From the NCBI GenBank assembly GCA_020073345.1, contig JAIQFI010000002.1, forward strand, positions 245,745-309,744: DNA of 64,000 nt, written 5' to 3'. The DNA is from Terriglobia bacterium. GTDB lineage: Bacteria > Acidobacteriota > Terriglobia > Bryobacterales > Bryobacteraceae. Positions 19,795 through 28,798 of this stretch are shown one piece after another; the first letter of the stretch is position 1, and every line of letters starts with the position of its first letter. Below the pieces are notes generated by a model that saw only the letters and a program-made list of their open reading frames with translations, searched no databases and was not told the origin of the DNA. Both the position numbers and the translations under genes were made by a program.

Positions 19795-22719
19795 TTACGG
19801 CATCTGTCCGTGAAAGGGATCGGCCCCGATCGTGCCTGCCAGTTCCTCCAAATACGTATCGGCGCTCACCCGGGCCAATTGCGTTCGGGCTTGCGTGAAC
19901 CGCTCTTCGAGATTCAATCCGTCCGGAAACCCGCCATCTTCATTAGCCGATCGGAACTCTTCGAGGGACCTCAGGTGGCGCTGCCACAGTGCGATGTCGC
20001 GCGATTGTTTTACCTGAAGGCGTTCGTGGTACCAGTCGCTGGCCAGCAGGCTTTCACGGGTGAACAGAGCGCGGATTCGCGGATCGCCTATCCCTTGTCC
20101 TTCATAAGAACCGCATGCCATGATGTGCAGCAGCGCTTTCAATGGCGGGCACGCCGCCTCAACGCTCCCGTCCTCAAAATAGTTGGCGGCCACACGGCGT
20201 TGCGACTCCACGATCGCATTCACGCCGGCGGTGAACAAGCCCATGTCTTGCAGTTCGGGCCGCAGCATCTCCTGCGTGAACACTGCGCCGGGCGTTTCGA
20301 AAATCCGGCCGAGAAAGCGGTCCACAAACAGCGAGGTGATCCGGTAGCCCAGCCGGCTGGCGAGCACCGTGCGGTCGTCTATCGACAGATCATCGACCTT
20401 CTCCAGGAAACCGTTGTGGATCAAGTACTGCGGGTCGCGTTCCGCCACTCGCATCCGGCACCAGATCTCAGGCACCAGCAGGCTCACATCATGGTCCACA
20501 CGGATGTTCGGGCCGATGCACACAGCGGACGTGGTGAAGCCGGCATAGCCGGTCAGAATCGACGATACCAGCGCGTTGTTGAGATCGACCACCGGCCACA
20601 GAGCATTGAAGGGACCTTTGGTGAGAGCGCCCTCGCTCCCGAATCCGGTCGTAGCAGGAGACTTTCCGGTAAGGCTCGAAATGAACTCCATGAAAAGCTC
20701 CGGCAATTCCTGATAGTGAATCGGACCGTAGGCCGCCAGCGGTGGCACGCCGGTCGCGGGATCAGGCGGGCTGTTCCTGCGTCCGGCCAGGACCGCGTTC
20801 ACCGGAAAATGGACCGGCCGGGAAGACGGAATCTCCCGCTCCAGGCGTGCGGCGACTTCCGCCAGATAGCTTTCGCGCGGCGACTCGAGGTCCGGCCGCT
20901 TCTGCAGATAGCGGGGATTCTGCGAAGGCTTGCCGTTTACCATGCGCGGATGCGCGGATGAAACCACGTAGGTGTGCGTTCCGTTGAAGTCCGCCAGCAA
21001 TCGTTTCATCGGTTCGGTGTAGCGGTCGAACTCCACCACGTGATCGACCATGGCTCGCACCTGATCGAGCGTCAACGGTTCGTAGTTGGAAAGGAACGTA
21101 TCGGAACTGGCGATATCTGCCTCAGCCTGCCGGTCCATGCCGCGATGCGTGGCGTCGTCCGGGCGCTGGAACAGCAGGCTCTCGCAATTGCTCACCAGCT
21201 TGACGCTGGGATGATCGTACTCAGGATCGAGGTCGTTGAGAGCCGACCTGGGCAGGACCACCGACGCGGTGATGTCGTCTTCCATCTGGATTTTCTCGGC
21301 CGGATAGAAGTCCGGCCGCAGTTTGTAGATCCGCCACGATCCGTCCGGGTCGTAGCCGACCCGCAAATAATTGCTCACCAGGGGCTGGTTGTCGAACTTG
21401 AGCTCGTGGCCCAGGAATCCGTTGATCCGGTCCACCGTAAAGTGCTCGCGCCAATTCTCGCCCCACTCCGGACGATAATATCGCTTGACCGTAAACACGA
21501 TCTGGCGCACGGTTTGGCGTAGTTGCCGCAGCCACTCGTTATATTCATCGGTGTATTCCGTGGACGGGGTCAACAATTGGATCACCGAGCCGAGCGTGCG
21601 CTCCAGGCTCAGAATGGGCCGCCGCATGCGGGCATCCGGAGCGCGGCGTTTATAGATCATGGAGAAGTCTTTCTTCAGGATCTCCCCCACTTCGTCCATG
21701 TCGCGATGATAATCGCGCACGAAGACCGGACCGTTCAGCAACGCATTGGCGATCGACTTCGAGATTTCTGACTTGCCTCCGCCGGAAACCGTGCAGGGCT
21801 TATGGCACAGCGTCCCGCGGGGGCGCGATCCGATCAGCCTCCAGTTGGCGCCGAAGGTTTGCTTCTCGAGACGAACCCGAAAGCCGGAAGGCAAAACATA
21901 GGTCGCACTCGGGCGCAGCGTCAGCTGGTGGGATTTGCCGCCGTGCCCCCCGGCGTGCGCCCAAGCGACGCGGCCGTCGCGGACGCTGAACACAGCCGTC
22001 TCCGGAACGTAGTAGATCTCCGGATAACGCCGGTCGATCGCATAGCCGTCCGGTCGGCGCTCGACCATATCGCCGAGCAGCTCCATCCCTTGCTCGAAGG
22101 ACGCTTTCTTGAGGCTCACCGTCCGCCCCGCGTCGAAATCCTGCCCGAGCACATAGGTCGCGAAGGCCATCGCGCCGCCGGCGTGTTCTTCCTCGCACAG
22201 GCCGTACAGATTCGCCGCGTAGCTGATCTGGGTTTTGACTTCCTTTTTGCAGTAGCCGTAGTAATTGTCGGCAATTACGGTTACCATCACGCCGCGATGG
22301 TCGCGAGCGCAGATCTTGAAGGCATTCCCGTCGTTATAAGGTTCGTCTTCGCTTTCCCAGCACATGCCGTCGCGGATCTGCCGATCGGTGGCGTCGCGCT
22401 TGTGCGGCAAGCCCAGCGCGGCTTTCTTCATCGTCCCCACCAGGTGCGGCGCGAGAATCACGCAGCCCGTGTGGCCTGTCCAGTGCATCACGTCGAGCGC
22501 TGCATCGTTTTCGGGAAGGTGCGGATCCCCCGCGTTCCCGAAGATCGACTCGACAAAATCGAGATTGCTGACCAGGCTGGCCGGCGCGAAGAAACGTATT
22601 TCCATGGTTTTCGCGCCGTTTGCCATGTGATCGGTTCCTGTCGCGGGACATACCAAGGGACGGATTAGCAGCGATGCGAAGAGCTTGGCTTGTTGTGGTT
22701 GATCGGCAGTGAACGGCAG
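19795..22719 (-). CDS. PPi-type phosphoenolpyruvate carboxykinase, C-terminal part (frameshifted gene)
   Basis: About 974 residues matching, from memory, the PPi-dependent PEPCK described from Propionibacterium and Entamoeba (about 1,130 residues), which links PEP, CO2 and phosphate with oxaloacetate and pyrophosphate. Shared landmarks: SNLDFVESIFGNAGDPHLPE, HWTGHTGCVILAPHL, YYGYCKKEVKTQISYAANL, TVSGGGKSEISKS, LFQRPDDATHRG, ELPELFMEFISSLTGKSP, GSEGALTKGPFNALWPV and EEMLRPELQD-like LRPELQD. The family frame continues upstream of the first usable start (TTG 22656) as LPFTADQPQQAKLFASLL and meets a TGA just before it; the missing N-terminus lies in the next frame (22721-23257). One extra T at 22720 explains the break. 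Confidence 0.82.
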   Translation of the reverse strand: MPFTADQPQQAKLFASLLIRPLVCPATGTDHMANGAKTMEIRFFAPASLVSNLDFVESIFGNAGDPHLPENDAALDVMHWTGHTGCVILAPHLVGTMKKAALGLPHKRDATDRQIRDGMCWESEDEPYNDGNAFKICARDHRGVMVTVIADNYYGYCKKEVKTQISYAANLYGLCEEEHAGGAMAFATYVLGQDFDAGRTVSLKKASFEQGMELLGDMVERRPDGYAIDRRYPEIYYVPETAVFSVRDGRVAWAHAGGHGGKSHQLTLRPSATYVLPSGFRVRLEKQTFGANWRLIGSRPRGTLCHKPCTVSGGGKSEISKSIANALLNGPVFVRDYHRDMDEVGEILKKDFSMIYKRRAPDARMRRPILSLERTLGSVIQLLTPSTEYTDEYNEWLRQLRQTVRQIVFTVKRYYRPEWGENWREHFTVDRINGFLGHELKFDNQPLVSNYLRVGYDPDGSWRIYKLRPDFYPAEKIQMEDDITASVVLPRSALNDLDPEYDHPSVKLVSNCESLLFQRPDDATHRGMDRQAEADIASSDTFLSNYEPLTLDQVRAMVDHVVEFDRYTEPMKRLLADFNGTHTYVVSSAHPRMVNGKPSQNPRYLQKRPDLESPRESYLAEVAARLEREIPSSRPVHFPVNAVLAGRRNSPPDPATGVPPLAAYGPIHYQELPELFMEFISSLTGKSPATTGFGSEGALTKGPFNALWPVVDLNNALVSSILTGYAGFTTSAVCIGPNIRVDHDVSLLVPEIWCRMRVAERDPQYLIHNGFLEKVDDLSIDDRTVLASRLGYRITSLFVDRFLGRIFETPGAVFTQEMLRPELQDMGLFTAGVNAIVESQRRVAANYFEDGSVEAACPPLKALLHIMACGSYEGQGIGDPRIRALFTRESLLASDWYHERLQVKQSRDIALWQRHLRSLEEFRSANEDGGFPDGLNLEERFTQARTQLARVSADTYLEELAGTIGADPFHGQMP

Positions 22720-22720
22720 T

Positions 22721-23257
22721 CAAGATGTCCGCCGGGGGCGACAGCGCCGCGCGAAGTAGAGCAGCGAAAGTCTGAATCGGAACCGGCTGCTTATCGGCCG
22801 GGATTGGGAACCCGCCCTCGGCGATATGAAAGACACCCTTGGTCGTCCGGCGGTCGCTGTGCGGGTTGTGCAGAATGCCCTGCGGGACACGATAAGAACG
22901 CAAGAAAGGAGAGGAGAAGCTGGCCGAGTTCGGCGGCAGCGACATTACCCGAGCCAGTCCAGGGCGGTCGAGTACCAGAGTTCGCGCGGGCAGCCGCGGG
23001 ATACTCGGAACAACCGACGGGCAAACGCCGTTGAGATAGTCGTTGAGGAAGGTTTGAATCCGGGTGTCGGCTGGACACAGATGGTCGCGCAGCAGGCGGT
23101 CCTTGGTTTCGTAGCTGCGCAGCAGTGGGTGCGCGATCTGGAGGAAGCCGGGCTCCGCCGTGCCGTCCCCGGTCGGCTGACCGAGCGCAGCCAGCTTGAG
23201 GTTCAGGTACCAGATCAATTCGGCGGTAGGAGACTTCTGCGTAGACAAGGCCGGCAC
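22721..23257 (-). CDS. PPi-type phosphoenolpyruvate carboxykinase, N-terminal part (frameshifted gene)
   Basis: About 179 residues in a second frame matching the start of PPi-PEPCK: WYLNLKLAALGQP, RIQTFLNDYLNG, RTLVLDRPGLARVMSLP, YRVPQGILHNPHSDRRTTKG and VFHIAEGGFPIPADK. It leads in register into the C-terminal part if the base at 22720 is dropped, giving a junction reading PPADILLPFTAD. Together the parts make about 1,153 residues, close to the family length. Start GTG at 23257 is the longest option. As it stands the gene cannot give a full enzyme without frameshifting; a sequencing error is a real alternative. Confidence 0.8.
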
Positions 23258-23351
23258 AGTTCGACTTCTCCCGGATCTACTCTCTTGGGGACGAACGTGG
23301 TCGGCAAACTTCGGGGTGGGGGCGCAAGCTGGGCGCTTGGGCTTAGATTAG

Positions 23352-23597
23352 CACAGGAGCCTCTTTAGCGAGAGCTTCCGCGCCAACCTGAAAAGCGCGG
23401 ATGGCTGGCAGGCGATCCGCCCGCTGGCGCTGCATTGGACCCCGGCTGTTTACGATGTCGCCAGTCCGTTTTCGGTCAGTTTTGGGTTCCGCATGTCCGA
23501 CGCCACCGGGCAAGTCGATCCAGCCGACGGCATCGCCTTCGTGATCCAGAATGATTTCCGCGGCACTAGCGGAAATTTGGTTGTGCTGAACCAATAG
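23352..23597 (+). pseudogene. Remnant of a bacterial L-type (legume-like) lectin domain
   Basis: An 81-codon stretch between two stops with no start codon reads like the middle of a bacterial legume-lectin-type beta sandwich: SFRANLKSADGWQAIRPLAL, VASPFSVSFGFRMSD, then VDPADGIAFVIQNDFRG, where the Asp-Gly before the FVIQN strand is the family hallmark. Such domains occur in large exported, often PEP-CTERM-tagged proteins. The surrounding 23258-23650 holds no other gene, so this is probably the scar of a deleted gene. Confidence 0.6.
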
Positions 23598-23652
23598 GAG
23601 ACTCCGGTACCAGTACGCCGCGGTCTGTGTGCTGGGGTAGCGCACGTTAAGG

Positions 23653-25449
23653 CTAACTTTCCCGCTTCTCATGCAGCAGCATATCTACGGCGTGTTCCAT
23701 CGAGCCGGCCAGCGTAATCTCTCCTGAGTTCACGAAGAAGATTTGGTCCACGTTGTCGATGGTATTGAGGCGGTGCGCGATGATCACCTTGGTGGTCGCC
23801 GCGGGCAGCTTGTTGAGAATCTCCTGCAATAGTTCCTCGGTGACCGTATCGATATTGGCCGTCGCTTCGTCCAGGATCAGCAACTCCGGCTCCCGCAGGG
23901 TGGCGCGCATGAACGCGATCAGCTGCTTCTGCCCTAGGCTGATGCTGTTCCCGCTGGTGGCCACTTTAGTATCCAGTCCTTCCGAGAAGCGTGCGAGGAG
24001 CCTCGAAAGGTTGGCTTCCTCCAGCACTTCGCTCAACTTTTCGCTGGAGTAGTCTTTGTATTTGTCGTTGCCGTAGAGAACGTTCTCCCGCACGGTGCCA
24101 CTGAACAGGAACGGTTCCTGTGGGATGAATCCAATCTTCCGGGCGCGCTCCTCAGGCGTGTAGGAGCGGATATCGCGGCCATTCAGCAGGACCGATCCTT
24201 CCGAAGGATCGTACAGCCGGGCCATCAGCAAAGCCGTGGTGGTCTTGCCGCCACCCGTGGGCCCCACTAATGCGTACGCTTTTCCTTTTTCCAGTTCGAA
24301 GCTGACATCGCGCAGGACCTCGCTCCCGCCAGGATAGTGAAAACCCACTTGACGGAACCACAGAACCGATTCCGATTGCGCCGGAGCCGCGGCAATCACC
24401 GGCATGTCCGATTCCAGCCCCATCACCTCGGCAATCCTGTCCATCGCCGCCAGCGCCAGTTGGAACGACGACCAGACCGTGGCCAGTTGCCGCATGGGGC
24501 CATAGAAGCTGTTGACGTACAGCAAAAATCCGATGAGCAGGCCGAGCGTGACCGCTCCTGTTCCGATCAGATAGATCCCGTACGCCACCACCAGAAGCTG
24601 CGCGAGGTGCGAGGCGAATCCGTACAGCGGCATCAGAACGCCGTTCGCGAAGCCCGCCGTCATGGAAGCCGCGAAGTTCTGTTCGTTGGCGGTGTTGAAT
24701 TTCGCCCGGAAGTAATCGCTCCGGTTAAAGGCCACGATCACCTTGAAGTTGTTCAGGCTCTCCTGCACTTCCGAACTCATTCCGCCCAGCGTTTGCAGGC
24801 TCTTCATGTTCTTCCGCTTGATCCACGAAGAACTGGCGCGGCTGAAAATCAGCACTCCCAGCGCGGGCAAAAGCGCCGCCGCTCCCAGGCGAATGTTCAG
24901 GCTGAGCAGAAAGATGGCCGCGCCGGTCATCAGGAAAAGGCTTCCTACAAACTGCATCAATGCCTGCGAGACAAACTGGTTGAGCTTGTCTGTGTCGTTA
25001 TTCAACCGCGAGATCAGATCGCCTGCCTTGTTCTGGTTGAAGAATACGACCGGAAGATCCTGCAGTTTGAGGAATAGGTTGTTTCGAACTTGAAACAAGA
25101 TCCTGCGTCCCACTCCCCCCATGGTTCGGATCTGGATGTAACTTGCCACCACGCCCGCGGCATATACAGCCAGAACCAGTAAGGATGAGGTCAGCAGCCC
25201 GGTGGCATCCTTCAATCGAATGTAGGTGTCGATGGTGCGCGCGATCAGGACGGGACCCGTCAGCGACGCCACCGAACTGAGAGTGATGGCAACTACCGCA
25301 ATGACCAGGTAACGTTTTTCATCCACCACCAGCGGCGCGAATCGCTTGATCCCGCTGCGGAGCGTTGCCGGCGGCTGCGGGGTCTTGCCCGAATCAAGCG
25401 TGTATTTCATAGTGGCTGGTACTGCGCTGCGAGTGGAAGAGCTGGACAT
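23653..25449 (-). CDS. ABC exporter half-transporter (MdlB-like)
   Basis: A 598-residue fused membrane and ATPase protein of the multidrug/lipid exporter type. The six-helix membrane domain (about 30-330) includes GVGRRILFQVRNNLFLKLQDLPVVFFNQNKAGDLISRLNND, the coupling-helix region. The ATPase part has Walker A GPTGGGKTTTALLMARL and Walker B LLILDEATANID. The signature reads ISLGQKQLIAF in place of LSGGQ, so one ATP site may be degenerate, as in heterodimeric exporters. It overlaps the partner gene 25394-27190. GTG/ATG choice: ATG 25449 has a GGAGG 12 bases upstream, ATG 25410 would overlap less. Confidence 0.9.
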   Translation of the reverse strand: MSSSSTRSAVPATMKYTLDSGKTPQPPATLRSGIKRFAPLVVDEKRYLVIAVVAITLSSVASLTGPVLIARTIDTYIRLKDATGLLTSSLLVLAVYAAGVVASYIQIRTMGGVGRRILFQVRNNLFLKLQDLPVVFFNQNKAGDLISRLNNDTDKLNQFVSQALMQFVGSLFLMTGAAIFLLSLNIRLGAAALLPALGVLIFSRASSSWIKRKNMKSLQTLGGMSSEVQESLNNFKVIVAFNRSDYFRAKFNTANEQNFAASMTAGFANGVLMPLYGFASHLAQLLVVAYGIYLIGTGAVTLGLLIGFLLYVNSFYGPMRQLATVWSSFQLALAAMDRIAEVMGLESDMPVIAAAPAQSESVLWFRQVGFHYPGGSEVLRDVSFELEKGKAYALVGPTGGGKTTTALLMARLYDPSEGSVLLNGRDIRSYTPEERARKIGFIPQEPFLFSGTVRENVLYGNDKYKDYSSEKLSEVLEEANLSRLLARFSEGLDTKVATSGNSISLGQKQLIAFMRATLREPELLILDEATANIDTVTEELLQEILNKLPAATTKVIIAHRLNTIDNVDQIFFVNSGEITLAGSMEHAVDMLLHEKRES

Positions 25450-27190
25450 ATTCGGGCGATGCCTCCATCAATTGCTGGTGCGTTCCAGTAGCCAGCACCT
25501 CTCCCTCCATCAGAACGATGATCTGGTCGTAATCCATCACCGACGCGATCTTCTGCGTCACCGAGATGAGTGTCACGCCCGGATAGTTCTCCCGTACGTT
25601 CTTCAGAATGGTGTGTTCCGTCGAAGGATCCACGCGCGCCGTGAAATCGTCGAGGAGTAGCACCCTCGGATTGAGCGCGAGAGCGCGGGCTAACATGATG
25701 CGCTGCTTCTGCCCGCCTGAGAGACTGGTTCCACGCTCGGAGACCAGCGTATCCAGCCCCTGCGGCAGGGTCGCGATGAAGTCGGTGAGCTCGGCTGTAG
25801 CGATCGCCTTCTCGATATCGGTATCGCGAATGGTGTTGCTGAACGCGATGTTCTCCCGCACAGTCAGGTTGAACATCACGCTGTCCTGAAACACCAGGCC
25901 CACCTGCTGGTGCAGCGCTTCTTTGTCGTAGGCGTCAATCGGCTCGCCGTCGTAGGTGACCGAGCCCGACGTGGGCTGCAACAATCCGATCAGCAGATAC
26001 AGGAGCTGCGTCTTCCCGGCCGCTGTGGGACCGATAATGGCGGTCCGGGTTCCGGCCTTGGCCGCCAGAGAGACGTTGCGCAGAGCCATTTTTTCGCCGA
26101 ACGCCAGCGAAACATCCTGGAGAGCGATGTCGCCCCGCAAAGCCTGAACCAATCCGCCGGTTTTCTGTTCCTCGGGCGCGTTCAAGATCACGCCGAGCCG
26201 CATGAAGGACGCGCTGGCCTGGGCGATCACGTTGCTCATGAATCCGATGAGGATGATCGGGAAAATCAGAATGAACAGATACGAGTTAAACGCGGTGAAA
26301 TCTCCCAGGCTCATGCTGCCGGCGATTACAAAACGCCCGCCTACCAGGAGAATCGTCACCGTCGCCAGATTGGCGGCAAGGGTGATGATCGGGATCATGC
26401 CGGCGAACATTCGCAACATCCGCAAGCCGATATCCTTCGCTTCCGTATTCGCAGCCATGAACTTGGAGTACTCGAGCTGCTGCGCATTCAGCAGCCGGAT
26501 GAGCGCCGCGCCCAGGATGCTTTCGTTAATTACCCGGTTCAGCCAGTCGATGGCCTCCTGAGCCTTCTGGAACAGCGGCCGCACCTTGCGCAACACCAGC
26601 TGAAAGGTAATCGCGATCACCGGGACGATGGCGAGCACGCTGAGCCCCAGACGCCAGTTGATCATGAGCAGGAGAATGCCCGCCCCCACGATCAGGAACA
26701 CCGACGCAATAATCGACGCGATCGCCTGGGACACGAAGAGCTTCACGGCGTCAATATCGGACGTCAGATTGGTGAGAAGCTTGGCCGGCGTGATTCGTTC
26801 CACGAACGCGTAGGACTGTCCCGAAATCTTCGCGGCCACGCGGGTGCGCAGATCCCGGGCCACGCGCTCCGAAGCGTAGGTTTGCACGAGGCTCTGCAGA
26901 TACGTCAGTGCAAAGACGAAAAACGCGACTAAGAAGAATTGCAGAACCACGGCCGAGAGGACGAACGTCTGCTGCGTGTAGGCGTCGATGGCGTGCGCGA
27001 TAATTCTCGGCACCGCCAGGTTCAGCCCGTTGCCTGCAATCGTCAAGACCACAAGTAAGAGGATGAGCGCGCGATACGGCTTGAGCAGGACCAGGAGCCC
27101 CGCTGCCGGTGGTGGCTTTCTTTGCGCTTTGGCGATCTTGGCAGTCATAGAAGGTCGCGCACGATCATTGGCAGCCTCCGTCGAGATCAC
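25394..27190 (-). CDS. ABC exporter half-transporter (MdlA-like)
   Basis: A 598-residue type IV exporter half. The transmembrane domain includes ARDLRTRVAAKISGQSYAFVERITPAKLLTNLTSDIDAVKLFVSQ. The ATPase domain shows GPTAAGKTQLLYLLIGLL (Walker A), GTSLSGGQKQRIMLARALAL (canonical signature) and VLLLDDFTARVD (Walker B with Asp in the catalytic-Glu position). This pairs with the downstream gene: here the signature is canonical but Walker B lacks Glu, while the partner keeps Glu but has a degenerate signature. That complementarity is what a heterodimeric exporter with one active ATP site would show. Substrate unknown. Confidence 0.9.
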   Translation of the reverse strand: MISTEAANDRARPSMTAKIAKAQRKPPPAAGLLVLLKPYRALILLLVVLTIAGNGLNLAVPRIIAHAIDAYTQQTFVLSAVVLQFFLVAFFVFALTYLQSLVQTYASERVARDLRTRVAAKISGQSYAFVERITPAKLLTNLTSDIDAVKLFVSQAIASIIASVFLIVGAGILLLMINWRLGLSVLAIVPVIAITFQLVLRKVRPLFQKAQEAIDWLNRVINESILGAALIRLLNAQQLEYSKFMAANTEAKDIGLRMLRMFAGMIPIITLAANLATVTILLVGGRFVIAGSMSLGDFTAFNSYLFILIFPIILIGFMSNVIAQASASFMRLGVILNAPEEQKTGGLVQALRGDIALQDVSLAFGEKMALRNVSLAAKAGTRTAIIGPTAAGKTQLLYLLIGLLQPTSGSVTYDGEPIDAYDKEALHQQVGLVFQDSVMFNLTVRENIAFSNTIRDTDIEKAIATAELTDFIATLPQGLDTLVSERGTSLSGGQKQRIMLARALALNPRVLLLDDFTARVDPSTEHTILKNVRENYPGVTLISVTQKIASVMDYDQIIVLMEGEVLATGTHQQLMEASPEYVQLFHSQRSTSHYEIHA

Positions 27191-27234
27191 CGAAGGCCAA
27201 TAAGGTTGATGGATTCCCGATTTCGCGGGTCAGT

Positions 27235-27684
27235 CTACTTCGTGTCCACACCGGGCCGCGGCACTTCGTAGGGAGCCCCTTCGCCCGGACCCGAAGATCC
27301 CAGGAACAGATGTTGTCCATTCGGCAGCGTGAGGTCGCGGCCGTTTGCCCTGTGAGACCCGTCCTTCGACTGATACCCGTCGATGACAATCTTGTCCCCT
27401 TGCTTGAGCGTGGTCTTGGTGATGCCTCGCCGCAGCAGGATGTTCGGACTCCCCGCCTCGATCGCCCAGTTGACCACTGTTCCATCGGCCTGCTTCACGT
27501 CGACGTGGATCCAACTGTGGGGGTTGATCAACTCAACCTTCGTAACCGTGGCGTCCGCGAACTTGACCGGCTTCTTCTCGTCAAACTCCGCCGCGAACGC
27601 ATGATGCGCCCGCGCGGGCGACGGCGACAAAAGCAGCGTAATACCGGCTACGATGACGGCCCCAACAGTGAATCTGGCTCGCAT
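27235..27684 (-). CDS. Secreted DUF6152-type protein
   Basis: A 149-residue exported protein with signal peptide (MRARFTVGAVIVAGITLLL...ARA) and a mature N-terminus HHAFAAEFDEKKPV, the hallmark of the DUF6152 family. A small beta-rich domain follows (VELINPHSWIHVDV, NWAIEAGSPNILLRRG, LKQGDKIVIDGYQSKDGS). ATG 27684 is preceded by GGAGG at good distance. Function unknown; the domain looks OB-fold-like. It sits directly downstream of a WEGDTLV-family gene, and the same pairing recurs at 55836-57968. Confidence 0.8.
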   Translation of the reverse strand: MRARFTVGAVIVAGITLLLSPSPARAHHAFAAEFDEKKPVKFADATVTKVELINPHSWIHVDVKQADGTVVNWAIEAGSPNILLRRGITKTTLKQGDKIVIDGYQSKDGSHRANGRDLTLPNGQHLFLGSSGPGEGAPYEVPRPGVDTK

Positions 27685-27729
27685 TTCGACTGACCTCCCG
27701 ATCATCATCATTTTACTACCCACAGCCCG

Positions 27730-28722
27730 TCATTTTGCAGGAGGCGGGTTCCCCGATATATAACGCTCGTGGACCGCTTCGCCCGGCGGGATCTTGCGTG
27801 TGATGTCCACGTTCATGGTGTTGCCTTCCCAGTGCTTGACCAACTGCTCCTTGCGAAGATGCCCATACATGGTCTCTTCCACCATTTCGACACACCGGAA
27901 ATCGGTGAGCTGGGCGTTAGGCTCCAGCCGGCGATAGAGCGGCATGCTGATCTTCCAGGGCCGCGTGAATACCTGCGGGTCCTCCATGGTGGCTTCGTAG
28001 CGAATGACGTCCTTGCCCATGGGAGTGTACCGCTCCACAACGTGCAGCGCGTCGCTATGGAAATTCCCCGACCGGTCGAACCAGGTCGCGTCCGTGAAGT
28101 CCGACACGTTGACGACCAGCGTATCTCCTTCCCAGTGGCCGACCGAGTATCCCATCCACAGCACGTTCGGATAGTCCTCCATCTTGTTCAGGTGGATCGT
28201 GCGCTGCGCGTTCGCATATTCGAACACCATGTTGATCTTGGTCGCACTCTGGATAATCTGAAACGGGTGCGGCATATACATGGCGCGCGGCACTCCGGGC
28301 TGGAAGCACTTGATTTCCGGATCGCGATCCATCCAGTGTTCCAGGTTCTCCTTCTTTCTCGCCGCAGCCCACGGCAGGTACGGAATCTCCTCGCCCTCCA
28401 CCACGCCGAGCCCTCCCGGGACCCAGCCGATCGAGCCGAGTCCGAGCACCGGTGCCGCCAGAACTTGGGAGTTGGGGACCAGGCCAGGTTGCGCCACCAT
28501 CGGACGCGCCGAGTGCGTCTGGAGGTCCCAATTCGCCGTGTTGTTGGCCTCCCAAATTCCGTTGAAGTCGGGTTTGCCGGCAACACGGGCCGAAACACCC
28601 CGGCCAGCAGCGGGGGCCTGCGCCGCGCTTTGCGTGACAAAGGTGAGAACCACCGCCGTCACGGCGATCGTCATTACAGCGGCCGAAATAAAGATTGTCC
28701 AGCCCTTGCCCCAAGCTCTCAT
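27730..28722 (-). CDS. Secreted WEGDTLV-family protein of unknown function
   Basis: A 330-residue exported protein. ATG 28722 follows a strong ribosome site (AGGAGGGAGG) and starts a signal peptide (WTIFISAAVMTIAVTAVVLTF). The mature part begins KPDFNGIWEAN and contains CFQPGVPRAMYMPHPFQIIQS, GYSVGHWEGDTLVVNVSDF, WFDRSGNFHSDALHVVERYTP and a C-terminal Cys segment. Three other proteins here (28799, 56254, 57108) share these blocks in the same order, so they are paralogues. The family is abundant in Acidobacteria, but I know no activity for it. Confidence 0.82.
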   Translation of the reverse strand: MRAWGKGWTIFISAAVMTIAVTAVVLTFVTQSAAQAPAAGRGVSARVAGKPDFNGIWEANNTANWDLQTHSARPMVAQPGLVPNSQVLAAPVLGLGSIGWVPGGLGVVEGEEIPYLPWAAARKKENLEHWMDRDPEIKCFQPGVPRAMYMPHPFQIIQSATKINMVFEYANAQRTIHLNKMEDYPNVLWMGYSVGHWEGDTLVVNVSDFTDATWFDRSGNFHSDALHVVERYTPMGKDVIRYEATMEDPQVFTRPWKISMPLYRRLEPNAQLTDFRCVEMVEETMYGHLRKEQLVKHWEGNTMNVDITRKIPPGEAVHERYISGNPPPAK

Positions 28723-28769
28723 GTGCGAGACCTCCCTCCTGCCATCCGCATGTCGTGGCATCTCTACAC

Positions 28770-28775
28770 TATAAT
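28770..28775 (+). promoter_or_regulatory. Candidate -10 box
   Basis: A TATAAT lies 24 bases before the ATG at 28799 in the short divergent region between two WEGDTLV-family genes. No good -35 is seen at 16-18 bases, so the call rests on the -10 alone. Confidence 0.3.
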
Positions 28776-28798
28776 AGGCGCGAGGAAGAGGTATTTCG

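Noticed and set aside
25910..26932. Long open frame opposite the MdlA-like exporter, and similar ones at 27769-29121 and 19648-20961
   Set aside because: Composition is dominated by H, R, Q and E with no fold pattern; all are shadows of real genes on the other strand.
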